NCBI GenBank assembly: GCA_964605235.1 | Contig: CAZSBB010000003.1 | Span: forward strand, 124,001-188,000 | Length of the DNA stretch: 64,000 bases | Origin: CAZSBB01 sp964605235 | GTDB taxonomy: Bacteria; Planctomycetota; Phycisphaerae; Phycisphaerales; Phycisphaeraceae | Direction of reading: 5' to 3' | Part shown: positions 7,112-17,235 of the stretch, one piece after another | Numbering within the stretch: the stretch's first letter is position 1 | Layout of the letters: every line of letters starts with the position of its first letter | The notes under the pieces: generated by a model | What the model was told of the DNA's origin: nothing | What the model saw: only the letters and a program-made list of their open reading frames with translations | Databases searched by the model: none | Translations under genes and position numbers: made by a program

Positions 7112-10100
7112 ATGCAGCAGCAACTTGATTGTCATCGGCCGGGCTGGAGTCAAACCATCGCGTTGCTGGCGCTTTGGCTGATGCTCGGGTTGACCGGCAT
7201 CACCCGCGCTGCGCCCCCCGCCGACAGCGCGACTTTTCCGCGGGAAGCCGACGCCCGGCTGTTGCTGCTCAATCCGCTCGACCAGCCCGCGGCCGTGCAC
7301 GCCGGCGGGTATCAGGTGGACCAACCCGTCTGCGTGGCTGCCGACCCGGCGCTGGGCGTGAAATTCGGCCAGGCGGCGCTCACTCTCCGCGTCACCGCCA
7401 AAACCGCCGGCTCCAAGGGCCATTTCTCCCCGCAGGAAAAAATCACCACGCCCCTGAACCACGTCGGCTGCTGGGTTCACCTGCCCCCGGACGCCAACGT
7501 GCAGAAGGTCGGCTTCCAAATCTACGACCGCGGCGGGGAAGCGTTCATCTTCCTCACCCCCGCGGACTGGACCGGCTGGAAGTGGATCGAAACCCCGCTG
7601 ACCACCGATGCCCTCAAGCACGCCTACACCCAGAAGGATGCCGATGGGCAACTGGACCAGCCGGTTAATGCGGTGCAACCCGTCTGGTTCGTCAAACAGC
7701 CCGGGCCCTCGGAGCTAACCATCGATGGCCTGTTCGGCAAAAGCATCGGCGCGGCTCCGGCCGACCAGGCCCTGAGCATCGAGCTGTCGACACCCACCGA
7801 TGTGCAGCGCGATGGGCGATTCGCCGGCGCGTTCTTCATCACCAACGCCAGCGCCGAGCCGGCGCAATTGGAAATCACCGTCGAGCTCCAGCGCGATGGA
7901 CGCATGTACGACGCGCCTCTGCCCGATCCCGTGCTGGGTCTGGACCACGCCACCGCCGCCATCAGCTGGACGCTCGTCAACGGCGAGAAAATCGCGGAAA
8001 ACACGCTGACCGACGGCATCGACTGGACCACCGCCGAAACCCGCTGGGGCGGCAAGTGGACCGAGTCTTTCCAGTACGTGCAGCTTGATCGACCACGCCG
8101 CATCACCGCGCTCGGCTGGCTCAGCGGCGACGCCAACTGGGTGTGGGAAGTCGATGTCGCCGCCTCCACCGACGGCGAAAACTTCACCCCCGTGCCGCAG
8201 TGGCAGAACGTGAACCTGCACAAACGCTGGGGCGCCCAGATGTTTCCCGAGGTGACGCCGTTTGACGCCAAAGTGCTCCGGCTGCGTTACCACCACCAGG
8301 GCGAAACGGTCAACGTCATCCGCATGCCCAGCGCGCTGCGGATTTACGACGGCCCAGCCGACGAATCCTTCGCCATTCCCAGCGTGGGAGAAAAAGTCGC
8401 GCAAACGGCGTTGCAGTTGACGGTGCCGCCGCGGGCGGTGCAGGCGCAGACCTTCCAGTTCGACCCGCCGCTGAACACCGGGGCGTATCTGCTGACCGTG
8501 CAGACGCGCCAGGGCGGGCAGACGCGACTCGAACAGCAGTCGGTGTTCGTGGAACCGGCGCCCTACACGCACGCCGGCTTCGACGCGCGGTTCGGGCTCA
8601 ACGCTTCCAACGTGGCGCTGGCGTCCGAGCATGTGAAGCTGGGCATCGGGTGGATTCGCTTTGAGAACTTCAAGTGGCCGATGGTTTCCCCGGCGCCGCA
8701 TCAGTACGCCTACGACGGCAGCGTGCGGCCGTGGTCGGTCAATGTTGATCACATCCTGCAGACCTACCACGACGCGGGATTGCAGGTGATTCCCATGATG
8801 TTCCTGACCCCGCAGTGGGCGTCGGGCGCGGACGACAAGGTGGACCAGCGGATTCGCCTGTCGCTGCCCCCGCGCGACAATGCGGACTTCGGCGAGTTCG
8901 CCTTCCAGTCCGTCGCCCGCTACGGCAGTAAGGAAATTCCCAGCGAACAGCTCAAAACCCCCGACCAGCGCAGCGGCCTGAACCTGGTGAAAGTGTTCGA
9001 ACTGGGCAACGAGCCGAACCTCAACCCCCGCAAAGGCGACAAGCTGCCCGGCTGGGGCGCGTGGGCGGGCACCATGGACCAGTGGTGGGAAACCTTCCGC
9101 GCCGGCGTCGCGGGCATTCGCGCCGCCGACCCGGACGCCATCGTCTCCAGCCCCGGTTTCGCCGGCTGCACGGTGGAAGTGGTCGACGCCCTGCGCGCCT
9201 ACACCTATGCCGACGGCTCCCACCCGCTGGACCTGGTGGACCTCATCAACGTGCACTACTACAGCGGCCGCACCCCGCCTGAACGCGCCACCCGCGACGC
9301 CAACACCGCCGGCGAAATGGACGTGACCTTCGAGGAACACCTCGAACGCCTCTGCGAATGGCGCGATCGCCACAAGCCCGGCGTCCCCATCTGGATGACC
9401 GAGACCGGCTACGACACCGGCGGGCCCATCGGCACCAACGAACGGCTCCAGGCGGCGCGCCTGCCGCGCGTGGTCATGCTCTGTCTGGTCGGCGGCCTCG
9501 ATAAAGTCATCGTCTACCGCGAAACCGGCTCCACCCCCACCCAGCACGCGGCCGCGGGCGTGCTGCGCAACGACCTGACCCGCAAACCCTCGTGGTACAC
9601 CTACGCCAACCTGATCCGCATGCTCGACGGCGCCACGCCCGGCGAAAAGCTCACGCTGCCCGACGACAACATTCGCCTGCAAACCTGGACCAAAGCCGGC
9701 CGAACCATGCTGGTGGCGTACGCCATCACCGGCAGCGCCACGCTCAACCTCGACCTGGGCAGCGCGACCATCACCGACGCCTTTGGCCAGGTCAGTCACG
9801 TCACCACCACCAGGGGGCTGGCGCTCAGCGAATTCCCGCAGTATCTGACCGAGTTGAGCAATGAAGCAGCGCTCGCTCCGCTGATCACTGCTGCGGCGAA
9901 AGCAAAACAGCAACGCCGCGCCGCGCGGGCGGCGGATGCGCAGCGCACCTACCACCTGTTCAACTTTGGTCAGCCGGGCGAGCCGATCGGCGCTTATCTG
10001 GGCCAGATGCGCTACTACGCCGCCGCCGACGTGGAGATGCTCTACGGGCACGAGCGCGGGTACGGCTTCATCGACCTGAAAAAAGTCCGCAACAACACCC

Positions 10101-10378
10101 AGCACTGGAAGCCGCGCCCGCTGGAACGCACCAGCGTCAGCCTCGGGGCGGGCACCGCTTTCCGCTTCGACCTGCAGCCGGGGACGTACGAACTGTCACT
10201 GGGCGCCGAAGCCCGCGACGGCAGCGCGACGATCACCGTCGAAGGCGCTGCCCAGCCGGTGAGCATGCCCATCAGCACGGCGAGCCAGGGCGCAGTCATC
10301 ACGGTGCAGGAAAAAGCCTTGACGATCCGCGTCAGCGCCGACACCACGCTGTACTGGCTGATGGCGGCCAGCAAATAG
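7112..10378 (+). CDS. Large secreted clan-A-type glycoside hydrolase
   Basis: A 1088-residue secreted protein. The signal peptide covers roughly residues 1-33 (IALLALWLMLGLTGITRAAP). Next come beta-rich modules, including a discoidin-like stretch around residues 290-400 (RRITALGWLSGDANWVWEVDVAASTDG). A TIM-barrel glycosidase domain spans about residues 490-830. Two catalytic Glu candidates fit a retaining clan-A enzyme (GH39/GH5-like): FELGNEPN (about residue 633, acid/base) and IWMTETGYD (about residue 763, nucleophile). A beta domain follows at the C-terminus. I use the ATG at 7112 with AGGA eight bases upstream; a GTG at 7073 is in frame. A repressor-type operator lies in its promoter, so it is probably sugar-induced. 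The exact GH family is not certain. Confidence 0.72.
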   Translation: MQQQLDCHRPGWSQTIALLALWLMLGLTGITRAAPPADSATFPREADARLLLLNPLDQPAAVHAGGYQVDQPVCVAADPALGVKFGQAALTLRVTAKTAGSKGHFSPQEKITTPLNHVGCWVHLPPDANVQKVGFQIYDRGGEAFIFLTPADWTGWKWIETPLTTDALKHAYTQKDADGQLDQPVNAVQPVWFVKQPGPSELTIDGLFGKSIGAAPADQALSIELSTPTDVQRDGRFAGAFFITNASAEPAQLEITVELQRDGRMYDAPLPDPVLGLDHATAAISWTLVNGEKIAENTLTDGIDWTTAETRWGGKWTESFQYVQLDRPRRITALGWLSGDANWVWEVDVAASTDGENFTPVPQWQNVNLHKRWGAQMFPEVTPFDAKVLRLRYHHQGETVNVIRMPSALRIYDGPADESFAIPSVGEKVAQTALQLTVPPRAVQAQTFQFDPPLNTGAYLLTVQTRQGGQTRLEQQSVFVEPAPYTHAGFDARFGLNASNVALASEHVKLGIGWIRFENFKWPMVSPAPHQYAYDGSVRPWSVNVDHILQTYHDAGLQVIPMMFLTPQWASGADDKVDQRIRLSLPPRDNADFGEFAFQSVARYGSKEIPSEQLKTPDQRSGLNLVKVFELGNEPNLNPRKGDKLPGWGAWAGTMDQWWETFRAGVAGIRAADPDAIVSSPGFAGCTVEVVDALRAYTYADGSHPLDLVDLINVHYYSGRTPPERATRDANTAGEMDVTFEEHLERLCEWRDRHKPGVPIWMTETGYDTGGPIGTNERLQAARLPRVVMLCLVGGLDKVIVYRETGSTPTQHAAAGVLRNDLTRKPSWYTYANLIRMLDGATPGEKLTLPDDNIRLQTWTKAGRTMLVAYAITGSATLNLDLGSATITDAFGQVSHVTTTRGLALSEFPQYLTELSNEAALAPLITAAAKAKQQRRAARAADAQRTYHLFNFGQPGEPIGAYLGQMRYYAAADVEMLYGHERGYGFIDLKKVRNNTQHWKPRPLERTSVSLGAGTAFRFDLQPGTYELSLGAEARDGSATITVEGAAQPVSMPISTASQGAVITVQEKALTIRVSADTTLYWLMAASK

Positions 10379-10392
10379 CAGGCGAAGTTACT

Positions 10393-10502
10393 CACCACAG
10401 AGCCACAGAGAACACCGAGAGAATCGCCTGGATCCGCAGGCAAGACCGTTCGTTCATCCTGTACTCATGTCTTGACTCTGTGTTCTCTGTGGCTCTGTGG
10501 TG
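10393..10502. repeat. CACAGAG-family intergenic palindrome, perfect 23-bp arms
   Basis: The arms at 10393-10415 and 10480-10502 are perfect reverse complements (CACCACAGAGCCACAGAGAA and on) around a 64-base loop. It lies between two convergent genes (ends at 10378 and 10525) and could stop transcription from both sides. Six more members of the family are in this window. Confidence 0.85.
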
Positions 10503-10524
10503 ACTGCTCTTCTATGTGAGTTTC

Positions 10525-13332
10525 CTACTCCCCGCACCACCACGCCCGCAACTGGTACGGGTGAAAGCTGGTGACATAGGCATCGCCGTCGCGCTGGATG
10601 GCTGTGCCGGTGACGGCATCGAGCATTTTCCCCGCCGGCAGCTTCACACGGATGTTCTGCCCGGCGGTGCGTCCGGTCCACACCACGGCGTACCACGTGC
10701 CCTGCCCCGGCGTGCGGATGGCGCGGACGGTGAGATTCGGATCGCTGCTGGCGTCGGCGACGACCGTGCTGGGCAGCGCGGGCAAGGCGAGGAAAGCGCT
10801 GTTGAAGCTGCGGACATACTGCGGAAAGCCTCGGCCGAAGTTATTGCCCGCCAGGTAGCCGATCATGGTCGGGTCGCCGGTCGCCATCGCCTGCACTTCG
10901 CTGATCATGCAGAACGGGCCGGCGTATTCGACATCGGCGACGAAGTAGCCCTGAATGGTTTTATCGTCGTCACCGAACATCATGTTTTCATTCAGCGCGT
11001 AATGCCGCACCAGTGCCAGGCCCGCCGGGGCGCGGTAGAGGTCCATGGTCCGCGGCGACAGCACGGTGAACAGGCGGTTGAAGGCGTGGGACAGCAGCAC
11101 GCCCTCGGTCTGGTGGTAGTGCTGGGGATCGTCGGCAGGCCGGGCGTGGCGCACTTCCCAGCCGCCCCAGTCCAGCCCGGGCGACAGCAGGCCCTGCAGG
11201 TACAGATCACGCTGCGCCACCGCCTGCGGCGTGATGATCTGCATCGGCTTGCCCTCGCGGCCCAGGTGTTCCGCGCGCTGGAGCACCGCCTGCCAGGCGT
11301 CGGGCTTTTCCGTCACCAGCGGGAAATCCCAGCCCGCAAAACCCACGCCGGGTTCACCCGGACAGCCGGTGTAGAGCACGAAGGCGTCGTTGATGCCGCC
11401 CTGCCGCAGGTAATCGCGCACCGCGGTGAAAAACGCCTGCCGTTTCGTTTCCCACCAGCGCAGGTAACGCTCGTACAACGCGCTGTCCGCGGCAATCTGC
11501 TGGCGCGTCACGGCCTTGCCCGCATTGGCTTCCTGGGCAAACCGGCCGCGGGCGTTATCGGAAAAACTCACCGGCATCTGCGAGCGCGGGCGAATCCACA
11601 CCCCCGCGAACTTCGCCTTGTTCCGCTCGTTGAGCACGGTGATCTCGAGCATCTTCTGAAAATCCACCAGCGTGTCGGGATCAGTCACGTCGGCGTTGGC
11701 GGTTTCGATCCACTTGATGTGCGTGTAAGCATCGTCGCGCGTCAGCGGCTGGGCGCGGCGCTGATTGCCCAGACCCTGGGAACCCTTGCTGCCGCTGTAC
11801 TCGTAATACGGCAGCACGTCGAAGCCATACTGACCCATCAACTCGACAATCTGTCCCCACAGGTCCTTGGTGGTGCTGTCAAAGTAGACCCACTGGTTCC
11901 CGCCATGGGGCGTGGAGTCCCAGTGCTGACAGGCGCCGAACTCCAGCAAATCCTTGGTGTAGGTGTTCATGCCCAGGAAACGCATCAGCTCCGCCTTGTG
12001 CCGATACCAGTCGAGCCGCTCCACCAGCCCGCGATCCTCCGGCTGGTCGTTCTTGCCGCCCAGCACGCCGTCCGCCATCTCCTCGCGCCAGAACAGACGC
12101 CGGCGCGGCAAATCCTGCGGCGGCAGCTGCACCGGCTGCGCCATCTGCTCCGGGTCCAGCACTTCGTACAGCGCGATGCGCCGCACCGCCGCCCCGTGCG
12201 ACAGCGGCAGGTTGGGCGCGGAGAACTGCCCGATCACCACGTCAAACCCATCCTCGGGCGTCAGGGGCCGTTGCCCGCTGCCGCGCACCAGTCCTTTGGC
12301 GGGAAAGCGATCATGCAGCCGAATCAGCAGCGACCATGTTTCCCATTTTCCTGACAGCGGCAGGTCCAGCGATTCGACAAAGTTGTTGACGTACTTGGGG
12401 TGCATCGCGTCGCCCAGCGACAGCCCGGTATGGAACCCGCGCGTGGTTTCGTTGCCGGTGTTGGTGATGAGGATGGTGCGGGGCTGGTCCTGGGGATACT
12501 CAACGGTCAGCACGTACACCCCACCGGGCCGCAGCAGTTTCATCTTGCCGATGCGATAGCTGAAATATGCAGCCGACTTGGCGGTGGAGGACAGCACGCG
12601 CGTGGGCGAGCCGAGGATGGATTCCACCCGCGACGCGCCGGACGGCACTTCGGCAAACAGGTGTTCACTGCCCGTACTGGCGCAATCGATTTCATCCACC
12701 AGCGACAGCCGACCATATGGCGCCAGCTCGATGATCGGCCGCTTGAGCGCCGCCTCGCGTGCGGCCTTGAGCGCTGCTTCCCGCTCGGCGGCCCGGCGGG
12801 CTTCCTCCGCCTTGCGCTGCACCATCTCCTGGTACGCCTCGGGCGTGTACTCGTACACCGCGATCTCAGTGAAGTTCGCCCCCGGATCCACACGGGTGAT
12901 GCGCAGGTAGCGCGTGGTCACCTCCAGCGGGATGGACGCCCACTTGAGATAGCTGCCGCAGTCGTAGCTGGCGATCTCCTGCCACTGCCCGGGCGTCCCG
13001 GCGGAAATGGTGATCTTGCCGGTGCCGTTGGTGTCGTAGATCCAGAACGTGGACAGGTTCTTGACTTCACCCAGATCGAGGTAGGTGCTGAAGGGATAGC
13101 GTTTGTTGTGCTGTGAAGGAATCGTCCACGCATGCTTCGGCGCGCCGGCCGGGGGCCCCACGATCAGGCGCTGCTCGTCCACCAGGCCGGCGGGATCGCC
13201 CACGTCGGCTTCGTTGGTCAGCATGGTGGGATTGAGGTCCACGCGCAGCTGCTGGGCGTGCGTCGGCAGCGCCCCCGGCGTGAGATGGAACAAGAGTGCC
13301 GCGAGCATGAATGCGGTGGTGCATCGGAACAT
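10525..13332 (-). CDS. Large secreted protein with discoidin-like domain, function unknown
   Basis: A 935-residue secreted protein (signal peptide residues 1-26, ending PTHAQ). Residues 45-160 look like an F5/8 type C (discoidin) sugar-binding module (TIPSQHNKRYPFSTYLDLGEVKNLSTFWIYD to YLRITRVDPG). A charged Glu/Arg/Ala-rich segment at about residues 168-196 is a probable coiled coil. Residues 420-800 resemble a glycosidase-like barrel (MRFLGMNTYT, VLPYYEYSG), but I see no certain catalytic pair, so I do not assign a GH family. The start has CAGGAG seven bases upstream. It is followed 33 bases upstream on the same strand by the rhamnosidase-like gene and is probably cotranscribed with it. Confidence 0.65.
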   Translation of the reverse strand: MFRCTTAFMLAALLFHLTPGALPTHAQQLRVDLNPTMLTNEADVGDPAGLVDEQRLIVGPPAGAPKHAWTIPSQHNKRYPFSTYLDLGEVKNLSTFWIYDTNGTGKITISAGTPGQWQEIASYDCGSYLKWASIPLEVTTRYLRITRVDPGANFTEIAVYEYTPEAYQEMVQRKAEEARRAAEREAALKAAREAALKRPIIELAPYGRLSLVDEIDCASTGSEHLFAEVPSGASRVESILGSPTRVLSSTAKSAAYFSYRIGKMKLLRPGGVYVLTVEYPQDQPRTILITNTGNETTRGFHTGLSLGDAMHPKYVNNFVESLDLPLSGKWETWSLLIRLHDRFPAKGLVRGSGQRPLTPEDGFDVVIGQFSAPNLPLSHGAAVRRIALYEVLDPEQMAQPVQLPPQDLPRRRLFWREEMADGVLGGKNDQPEDRGLVERLDWYRHKAELMRFLGMNTYTKDLLEFGACQHWDSTPHGGNQWVYFDSTTKDLWGQIVELMGQYGFDVLPYYEYSGSKGSQGLGNQRRAQPLTRDDAYTHIKWIETANADVTDPDTLVDFQKMLEITVLNERNKAKFAGVWIRPRSQMPVSFSDNARGRFAQEANAGKAVTRQQIAADSALYERYLRWWETKRQAFFTAVRDYLRQGGINDAFVLYTGCPGEPGVGFAGWDFPLVTEKPDAWQAVLQRAEHLGREGKPMQIITPQAVAQRDLYLQGLLSPGLDWGGWEVRHARPADDPQHYHQTEGVLLSHAFNRLFTVLSPRTMDLYRAPAGLALVRHYALNENMMFGDDDKTIQGYFVADVEYAGPFCMISEVQAMATGDPTMIGYLAGNNFGRGFPQYVRSFNSAFLALPALPSTVVADASSDPNLTVRAIRTPGQGTWYAVVWTGRTAGQNIRVKLPAGKMLDAVTGTAIQRDGDAYVTSFHPYQLRAWWCGE

Positions 13333-13365
13333 GAGCCAGCTCCTGTCAGGCGGGTCAGTCGGAAG

Positions 13366-15822
13366 TCAGTTGGGGTTGGGCACGACGGTCAGCCGCCAGT
13401 GGTCGCACACGCTCTCGAGCGTTTCGCCGGCGGGGCTGATGAGCGTGGCGACGAATCCGGGGGGCAGTTGTCCCGCCAGTTCCACCGCCGCGCCGACGGT
13501 GCGCCATTGCAGGGTCACTTCGCCCTGCGGCGTGCGCACCGCGCCACTGGCGCGCGCCAGCAGATCGTAGCGCGGGCGCAGCATAGTGTTGTTCGTATTC
13601 AAAACGCCGGGCAAGCCCAGCACGTGGCTGAGCAGAAACGGCAGCGGCGCGCAGGACCACGGGTGGCAGCGGGAGTCGAGTTCGTCGCCGGCAAAGGTTT
13701 CCCACACGGCGGTGGTCGCCTCATCGAGCATCACGCCCCAGCGCTGTTCGAGGGCGGCCAGCGCCAGTTCGTGCATCCCCAGCCGCGCCATTTCGGGCAG
13801 AAGATAGCACCAGAAATACGGGCCGCTGCGCGCGATCGTTTCATTCGGCTCCGTGAGCAGGCGGGTGATGATCTGCCGAGCGGTGGCGTCGTCACAGCAG
13901 CGCGCCATGATCGCCCAGGTGTTGGTCTGCTCGCTGATCTGCGGCAGCGGCGTTCCGTCACAGATGCCATCAATGAAGCAGCCGTGCTGGGGGTTGAAGA
14001 ACGCAGTCTGCGCGGCCTGCGCCAGGGCGTCGGCCTGGGCGCGCAGGGCGGGCGCGCACTGAGCATCGCCACAGGTTTCTTCCAGTTCCGCCATGGCCCG
14101 CCTGGCGTGGACCAGCAGGAAATTGATGGCGGCATTGATGCCCCGGCGGTCGATGCCCGCTTCGTGCTGGTTGTGCCAACCCATGCCGGGGTGGTCGATG
14201 AACAGGTTGAGTGAAGTGATGCGTGGGCGCGCCGGATCGTAGCTGTTTTCGTATTCGCCGGGGGTCTGCATCTGCCGCCAGTCGAGGGCGAAGAAGCCCG
14301 CTTCATTGCACTGAGCGTCGAACCACGCGAGCACGCGCCGCAGCGCGGGGAGCAACTGGCGCACCAGTTCATGGTCGCCGCTGAGTTGCAGGTAATCGCG
14401 GGCGCCGGTGAGCGCCAGCAGGTTGTAGTCGATGAGGGTGTCATCGCGCCAACTGAAGACCGCCGAGCGGATCAAGCCCGAGGGCGCCTGGCGCGCGAGC
14501 TGTTCGCGCACGAGGTAGCGGTAATGCCGCAGGTCGCCGGTGAGCAGCGTCAGCCAGTGCGCCACCGGCAGGCCGTCGCCGATGTACGCCGCCTGCTCGC
14601 GCGTGGGGCAATCCATGAGGCCTTCCTGCGTGCCGATGCGCAGCGTGCGTTCGCACAATTGGAAAATGCCGTCGAGGCTGGGGCGTGAGCTGGTGAACCG
14701 TGCCGTCCAGGGCAGGTCCGGTTCGCTGGCGCGCCAGCCGAGGCGTTCGATGGTGATGTTGCCCGTGAAGCCGCGCAGCAGGAGGGTGAGATAGCGTCCC
14801 GCGGAGAAGTTCAGCGGTTCCCAGACAGTGACGCCGGCGGGAGCGAAGATGCGGTCGGCATAGCTGACGCCTTTGCGGAGCCAGTTGGGCCGATGGTGCT
14901 CGATGATTTCGCTGTAGGCGAAGTCGATGACGCCGGCGGTGTCGGCCTGCAAGGTGAACAGCGGCTGGCCGACGTACTCGGCGCCCACATCGACATGCAG
15001 CGCCAGGCCGCGTTCGGGTGTCAAGCCGACGATGCGCAGCCCGCCGCCCTGTTCATCGAGCGAACCTTGCAGCGTTGGCGAACTGGCTGCAGGTACGAAG
15101 CCGGCGTCGCGCATCTGCTGACCCAGTTCACTGCTGCGGGCGTCGGGGGCAAGGGGAATGACCGGCGCGGTGAGGTGTTCGCTGCCGATGATTTGGCGCG
15201 CGGGCATGAAGCGATAGCGCAGATCCGGCAGCGGGCGCGGCTCGATGGTGATCTGAGGCAGCGTCGCCCACGCGGAGGACAGCTCGGGCGCGGCCCAGGC
15301 GCGATCGTCATAGTCGAGCGTCTGCCACGCCTGTGGCGCTACGGCGGCGTCATAGGTTTCGATCGCGCCCAGCGCCCAGCCGCGCTTGGGCGCTGGATAG
15401 CGCCAGCCGGATTGATCGGTCACGCGCCACTGCTCATCCATGGTCAGCAGGATTTGGCGTCCGGCGGGGGTGTTGTGGGTGAGTTCGCACAGCAGGCCGG
15501 GGACGCCCATGGGGATGTAGTTGTGCAAGCCGTAGCCGGGCGTGTGGACCGTCACCGCCAGCACGTTGGCGCCGGGGTTGCAGTGGGGCCGCAGGTCGTA
15601 GCGATCGAGATAGATGCGGAACGGATGGCGGAGAATCGGCCCCCGCCCCAGGTACACGCCGTTGCACCAGAGGTGATACCGCCCTTCTGCAAAGAGAGTC
15701 AATTCCAAGTCGCCGGCATGAGCGTCCCAGGAGAAGCGTCGCCGAAACAGTCGAACCTGGGGCAACGGACTCGCCTCACCCAACCACCCGCTGCACAATT
15801 GATAGGCACCTGATGCAGACAT
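13366..15822 (-). CDS. Alpha-L-rhamnosidase-like protein (GH78)
   Basis: An 818-residue protein with the architecture of GH78 alpha-L-rhamnosidases, inverting enzymes that release terminal rhamnose. Residues 1-380 are beta-sandwich modules (FSWDAHAGDLELTLFAEGRY, VHTPGYG). An (alpha/alpha)6 barrel follows. The family core motif DCPTREQAAYIGD (around residues 405-417) retains the Asp, Glu and Asp corresponding to the catalytic-site acids of characterised enzymes. ATTAVWETF near residue 710 supplies the probable general-base Glu, and SRCHPWSCAP matches the usual SHxHGWSAxP. I see no signal peptide, so it may act in the cytoplasm on imported oligosaccharides. It is divergent from a pseudopilin gene with a shared operator between them. 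Confidence 0.85.
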   Translation of the reverse strand: MSASGAYQLCSGWLGEASPLPQVRLFRRRFSWDAHAGDLELTLFAEGRYHLWCNGVYLGRGPILRHPFRIYLDRYDLRPHCNPGANVLAVTVHTPGYGLHNYIPMGVPGLLCELTHNTPAGRQILLTMDEQWRVTDQSGWRYPAPKRGWALGAIETYDAAVAPQAWQTLDYDDRAWAAPELSSAWATLPQITIEPRPLPDLRYRFMPARQIIGSEHLTAPVIPLAPDARSSELGQQMRDAGFVPAASSPTLQGSLDEQGGGLRIVGLTPERGLALHVDVGAEYVGQPLFTLQADTAGVIDFAYSEIIEHHRPNWLRKGVSYADRIFAPAGVTVWEPLNFSAGRYLTLLLRGFTGNITIERLGWRASEPDLPWTARFTSSRPSLDGIFQLCERTLRIGTQEGLMDCPTREQAAYIGDGLPVAHWLTLLTGDLRHYRYLVREQLARQAPSGLIRSAVFSWRDDTLIDYNLLALTGARDYLQLSGDHELVRQLLPALRRVLAWFDAQCNEAGFFALDWRQMQTPGEYENSYDPARPRITSLNLFIDHPGMGWHNQHEAGIDRRGINAAINFLLVHARRAMAELEETCGDAQCAPALRAQADALAQAAQTAFFNPQHGCFIDGICDGTPLPQISEQTNTWAIMARCCDDATARQIITRLLTEPNETIARSGPYFWCYLLPEMARLGMHELALAALEQRWGVMLDEATTAVWETFAGDELDSRCHPWSCAPLPFLLSHVLGLPGVLNTNNTMLRPRYDLLARASGAVRTPQGEVTLQWRTVGAAVELAGQLPPGFVATLISPAGETLESVCDHWRLTVVPNPN

Positions 15823-15959
15823 TTTGAAGGTCCAGCCGAAGACTCATCCACCCGACAGGGATCACATAATCACATTATTTCAAGATACTTGAGACACATC
15901 TCTGCCATTTCAACCTGGTCGACGACGCTGCATTGCCGGCTGCGCTTGCATAAAAATGA

Positions 15960-16005
15960 TTGACGCTCTGCGCTGCCTGTGCTAAGTTAGAGCAAAAGTT
16001 GCTCA
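15960..16005 (+). promoter_or_regulatory. Promoter and LacI-type operator in divergent intergenic region
   Basis: TTGACG (15960-15965), a 17-base spacer and a weak TAAGTT (15983-15988) are followed immediately by AGAGCAA-AAG-TTGCTCA (15989-16005). This matches the perfect palindrome at 7046-7062 except for the first base. It lies between the divergent rhamnosidase-like gene (start 15822) and the pseudopilin gene (start 16065) and could control either or both. Confidence 0.65.
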
Positions 16006-16064
16006 ACTAGTCAATACATTTCTGCTTCGGTTTCTGGTGGTGTATGATTACAAAGGAGAGCGTC

Positions 16065-16952
16065 ATGACTCGCACCCGTCTGTCCCGCCGCCGCTCAGGG
16101 TCATTGCCGCACCTGCTTCTGGCCGGGAGACGGCAGGTCGGCTTCACGCTCATTGAATTGCTGGTTGTCATTTCCATTATTTCCCTGCTCATGTCGATTC
16201 TCCTGCCGGCGCTCAGCCAGGCGCGGGAAGCGGCGCGCACCACCAGTTGTCAATCGCTGATCCGTCAGCGCGGCGTGGCGGTCATGTCCTATGCCGCCGA
16301 CATGAACGAACGCCTGCCCCATACGCTGCTGGATCAGGGCCGCGGCCTGGAAGGCCAGTGGTTTGAATACCTCGTCGCCAGTTACATGAACGCCTCCGCC
16401 CCCACGCCCACCTTCAACAGCAGCAACAGCACCTGGAGCGTCGACAACACCAACAGCAAAAGCTTCTGGTGCCCCAGCAGTCCCATCACCGGGAAACGCG
16501 GCTGGGGGCTGTACTACGGCGGGGACGCTGCCTGGGGACAGTCCGACGGCTACAGCGGCGCCCTCTATCACCTGTACCGCGACGGCGACGGCACCGCCAT
16601 CGGCCAAACCGTCATCTCCTACTTCTCCAAGCCGATGGCGACCCCCTACCAGTATTGCGATGACCTGAAGTTCCCCAGCAGCGTCGGCGGACCCACCGCC
16701 AACGGCATCTACAACCAGAGCAACTCCTGGCACAACCGCAACGCCCAGTCCTGGCTTCGCCCCACCATCTTCCTCGATGGCCACGTCAAAGCCCTGTCCG
16801 ACGCCCGCTACACCGACGGGCAAACCCATGACCCCGGCGGCAACGCCAGCCTGCGCATGCTGCGCCAAGGCCCCTACAGCACCTACCACCTGGGCAGCGG
16901 CGGCGGCTCGCCCCGGCATAAGCCGTTCGAATTCTTCCTCGAAGAATATTGA
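16065..16952 (+). CDS. Prepilin-like protein
   Basis: A 295-residue protein with a long basic leader (TRTRLSRRRSGSLPHLLLAGRRQVG), the prepilin peptidase site G/FTLIE and a hydrophobic helix (LLVVISIISLLMSILLPAL). The rest is a Gly/Ser/Trp/Tyr-rich globular part, with SWLRPTIFLDGHVKALS near the C-terminus, the DGH motif of this protein group. The start is the ATG at 16065, preceded by AAAGGAG at six bases; an ATG at 16044 lacks a ribosome site. It is divergent from the GH78 gene, preceded by the operator shared with the 7.1-kb glycosidase, and convergent with a LacI gene. A role in holding polysaccharides or enzymes at the envelope is a guess. Confidence 0.85.
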   Translation: MTRTRLSRRRSGSLPHLLLAGRRQVGFTLIELLVVISIISLLMSILLPALSQAREAARTTSCQSLIRQRGVAVMSYAADMNERLPHTLLDQGRGLEGQWFEYLVASYMNASAPTPTFNSSNSTWSVDNTNSKSFWCPSSPITGKRGWGLYYGGDAAWGQSDGYSGALYHLYRDGDGTAIGQTVISYFSKPMATPYQYCDDLKFPSSVGGPTANGIYNQSNSWHNRNAQSWLRPTIFLDGHVKALSDARYTDGQTHDPGGNASLRMLRQGPYSTYHLGSGGGSPRHKPFEFFLEEY

Positions 16953-17015
16953 GCCGGCGCGGGCAGGATTCACTACTCGATCAACTCTGCCAGCGCAGCG
17001 GCACTGCTGCTGGTC

Positions 17016-17110
17016 TTCTCTCCATGGCTCTGTGGCTCCGTGAGAGATCTGCCTGGCTTGGGTGATTCCAGCAGAGGTGTTCTCACCGAGACACGGAGCC
17101 ACGGAGAGAG
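17016..17110. repeat. CACAGAG-family intergenic palindrome (degenerate)
   Basis: Imperfect arms at about 17016-17045 (with TGGCTCTGTGGCTCCGTGAG) and 17081-17110 (with CACCGAGACACGGAGCCACG). It fills the space between the convergent pseudopilin (end 16952) and LacI (end 17236) genes, which otherwise holds nothing I recognise. Confidence 0.75.
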
Positions 17111-17235
17111 AAAAACCAAGCTGCGGTTGGCGTGGCGCGTTCCCCCAAATAGCAGAATATCCCCGAGGAAATTCGCAGAAATGCTGATCCGGTGGATGGA
17201 AGTTTGACTGCTTGAGCGAAGCGTACCAGCAAGCA

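Noticed and set aside
7715..10105. Long open frame of 796 codons on the minus strand
   Set aside because: It lies wholly opposite the glycosidase gene, with low-complexity composition and no motif.
10516..12354. A 612-codon frame on the plus strand
   Set aside because: It lies opposite the 935-residue secreted protein, has no ribosome site and is His/Arg/Gln rich.
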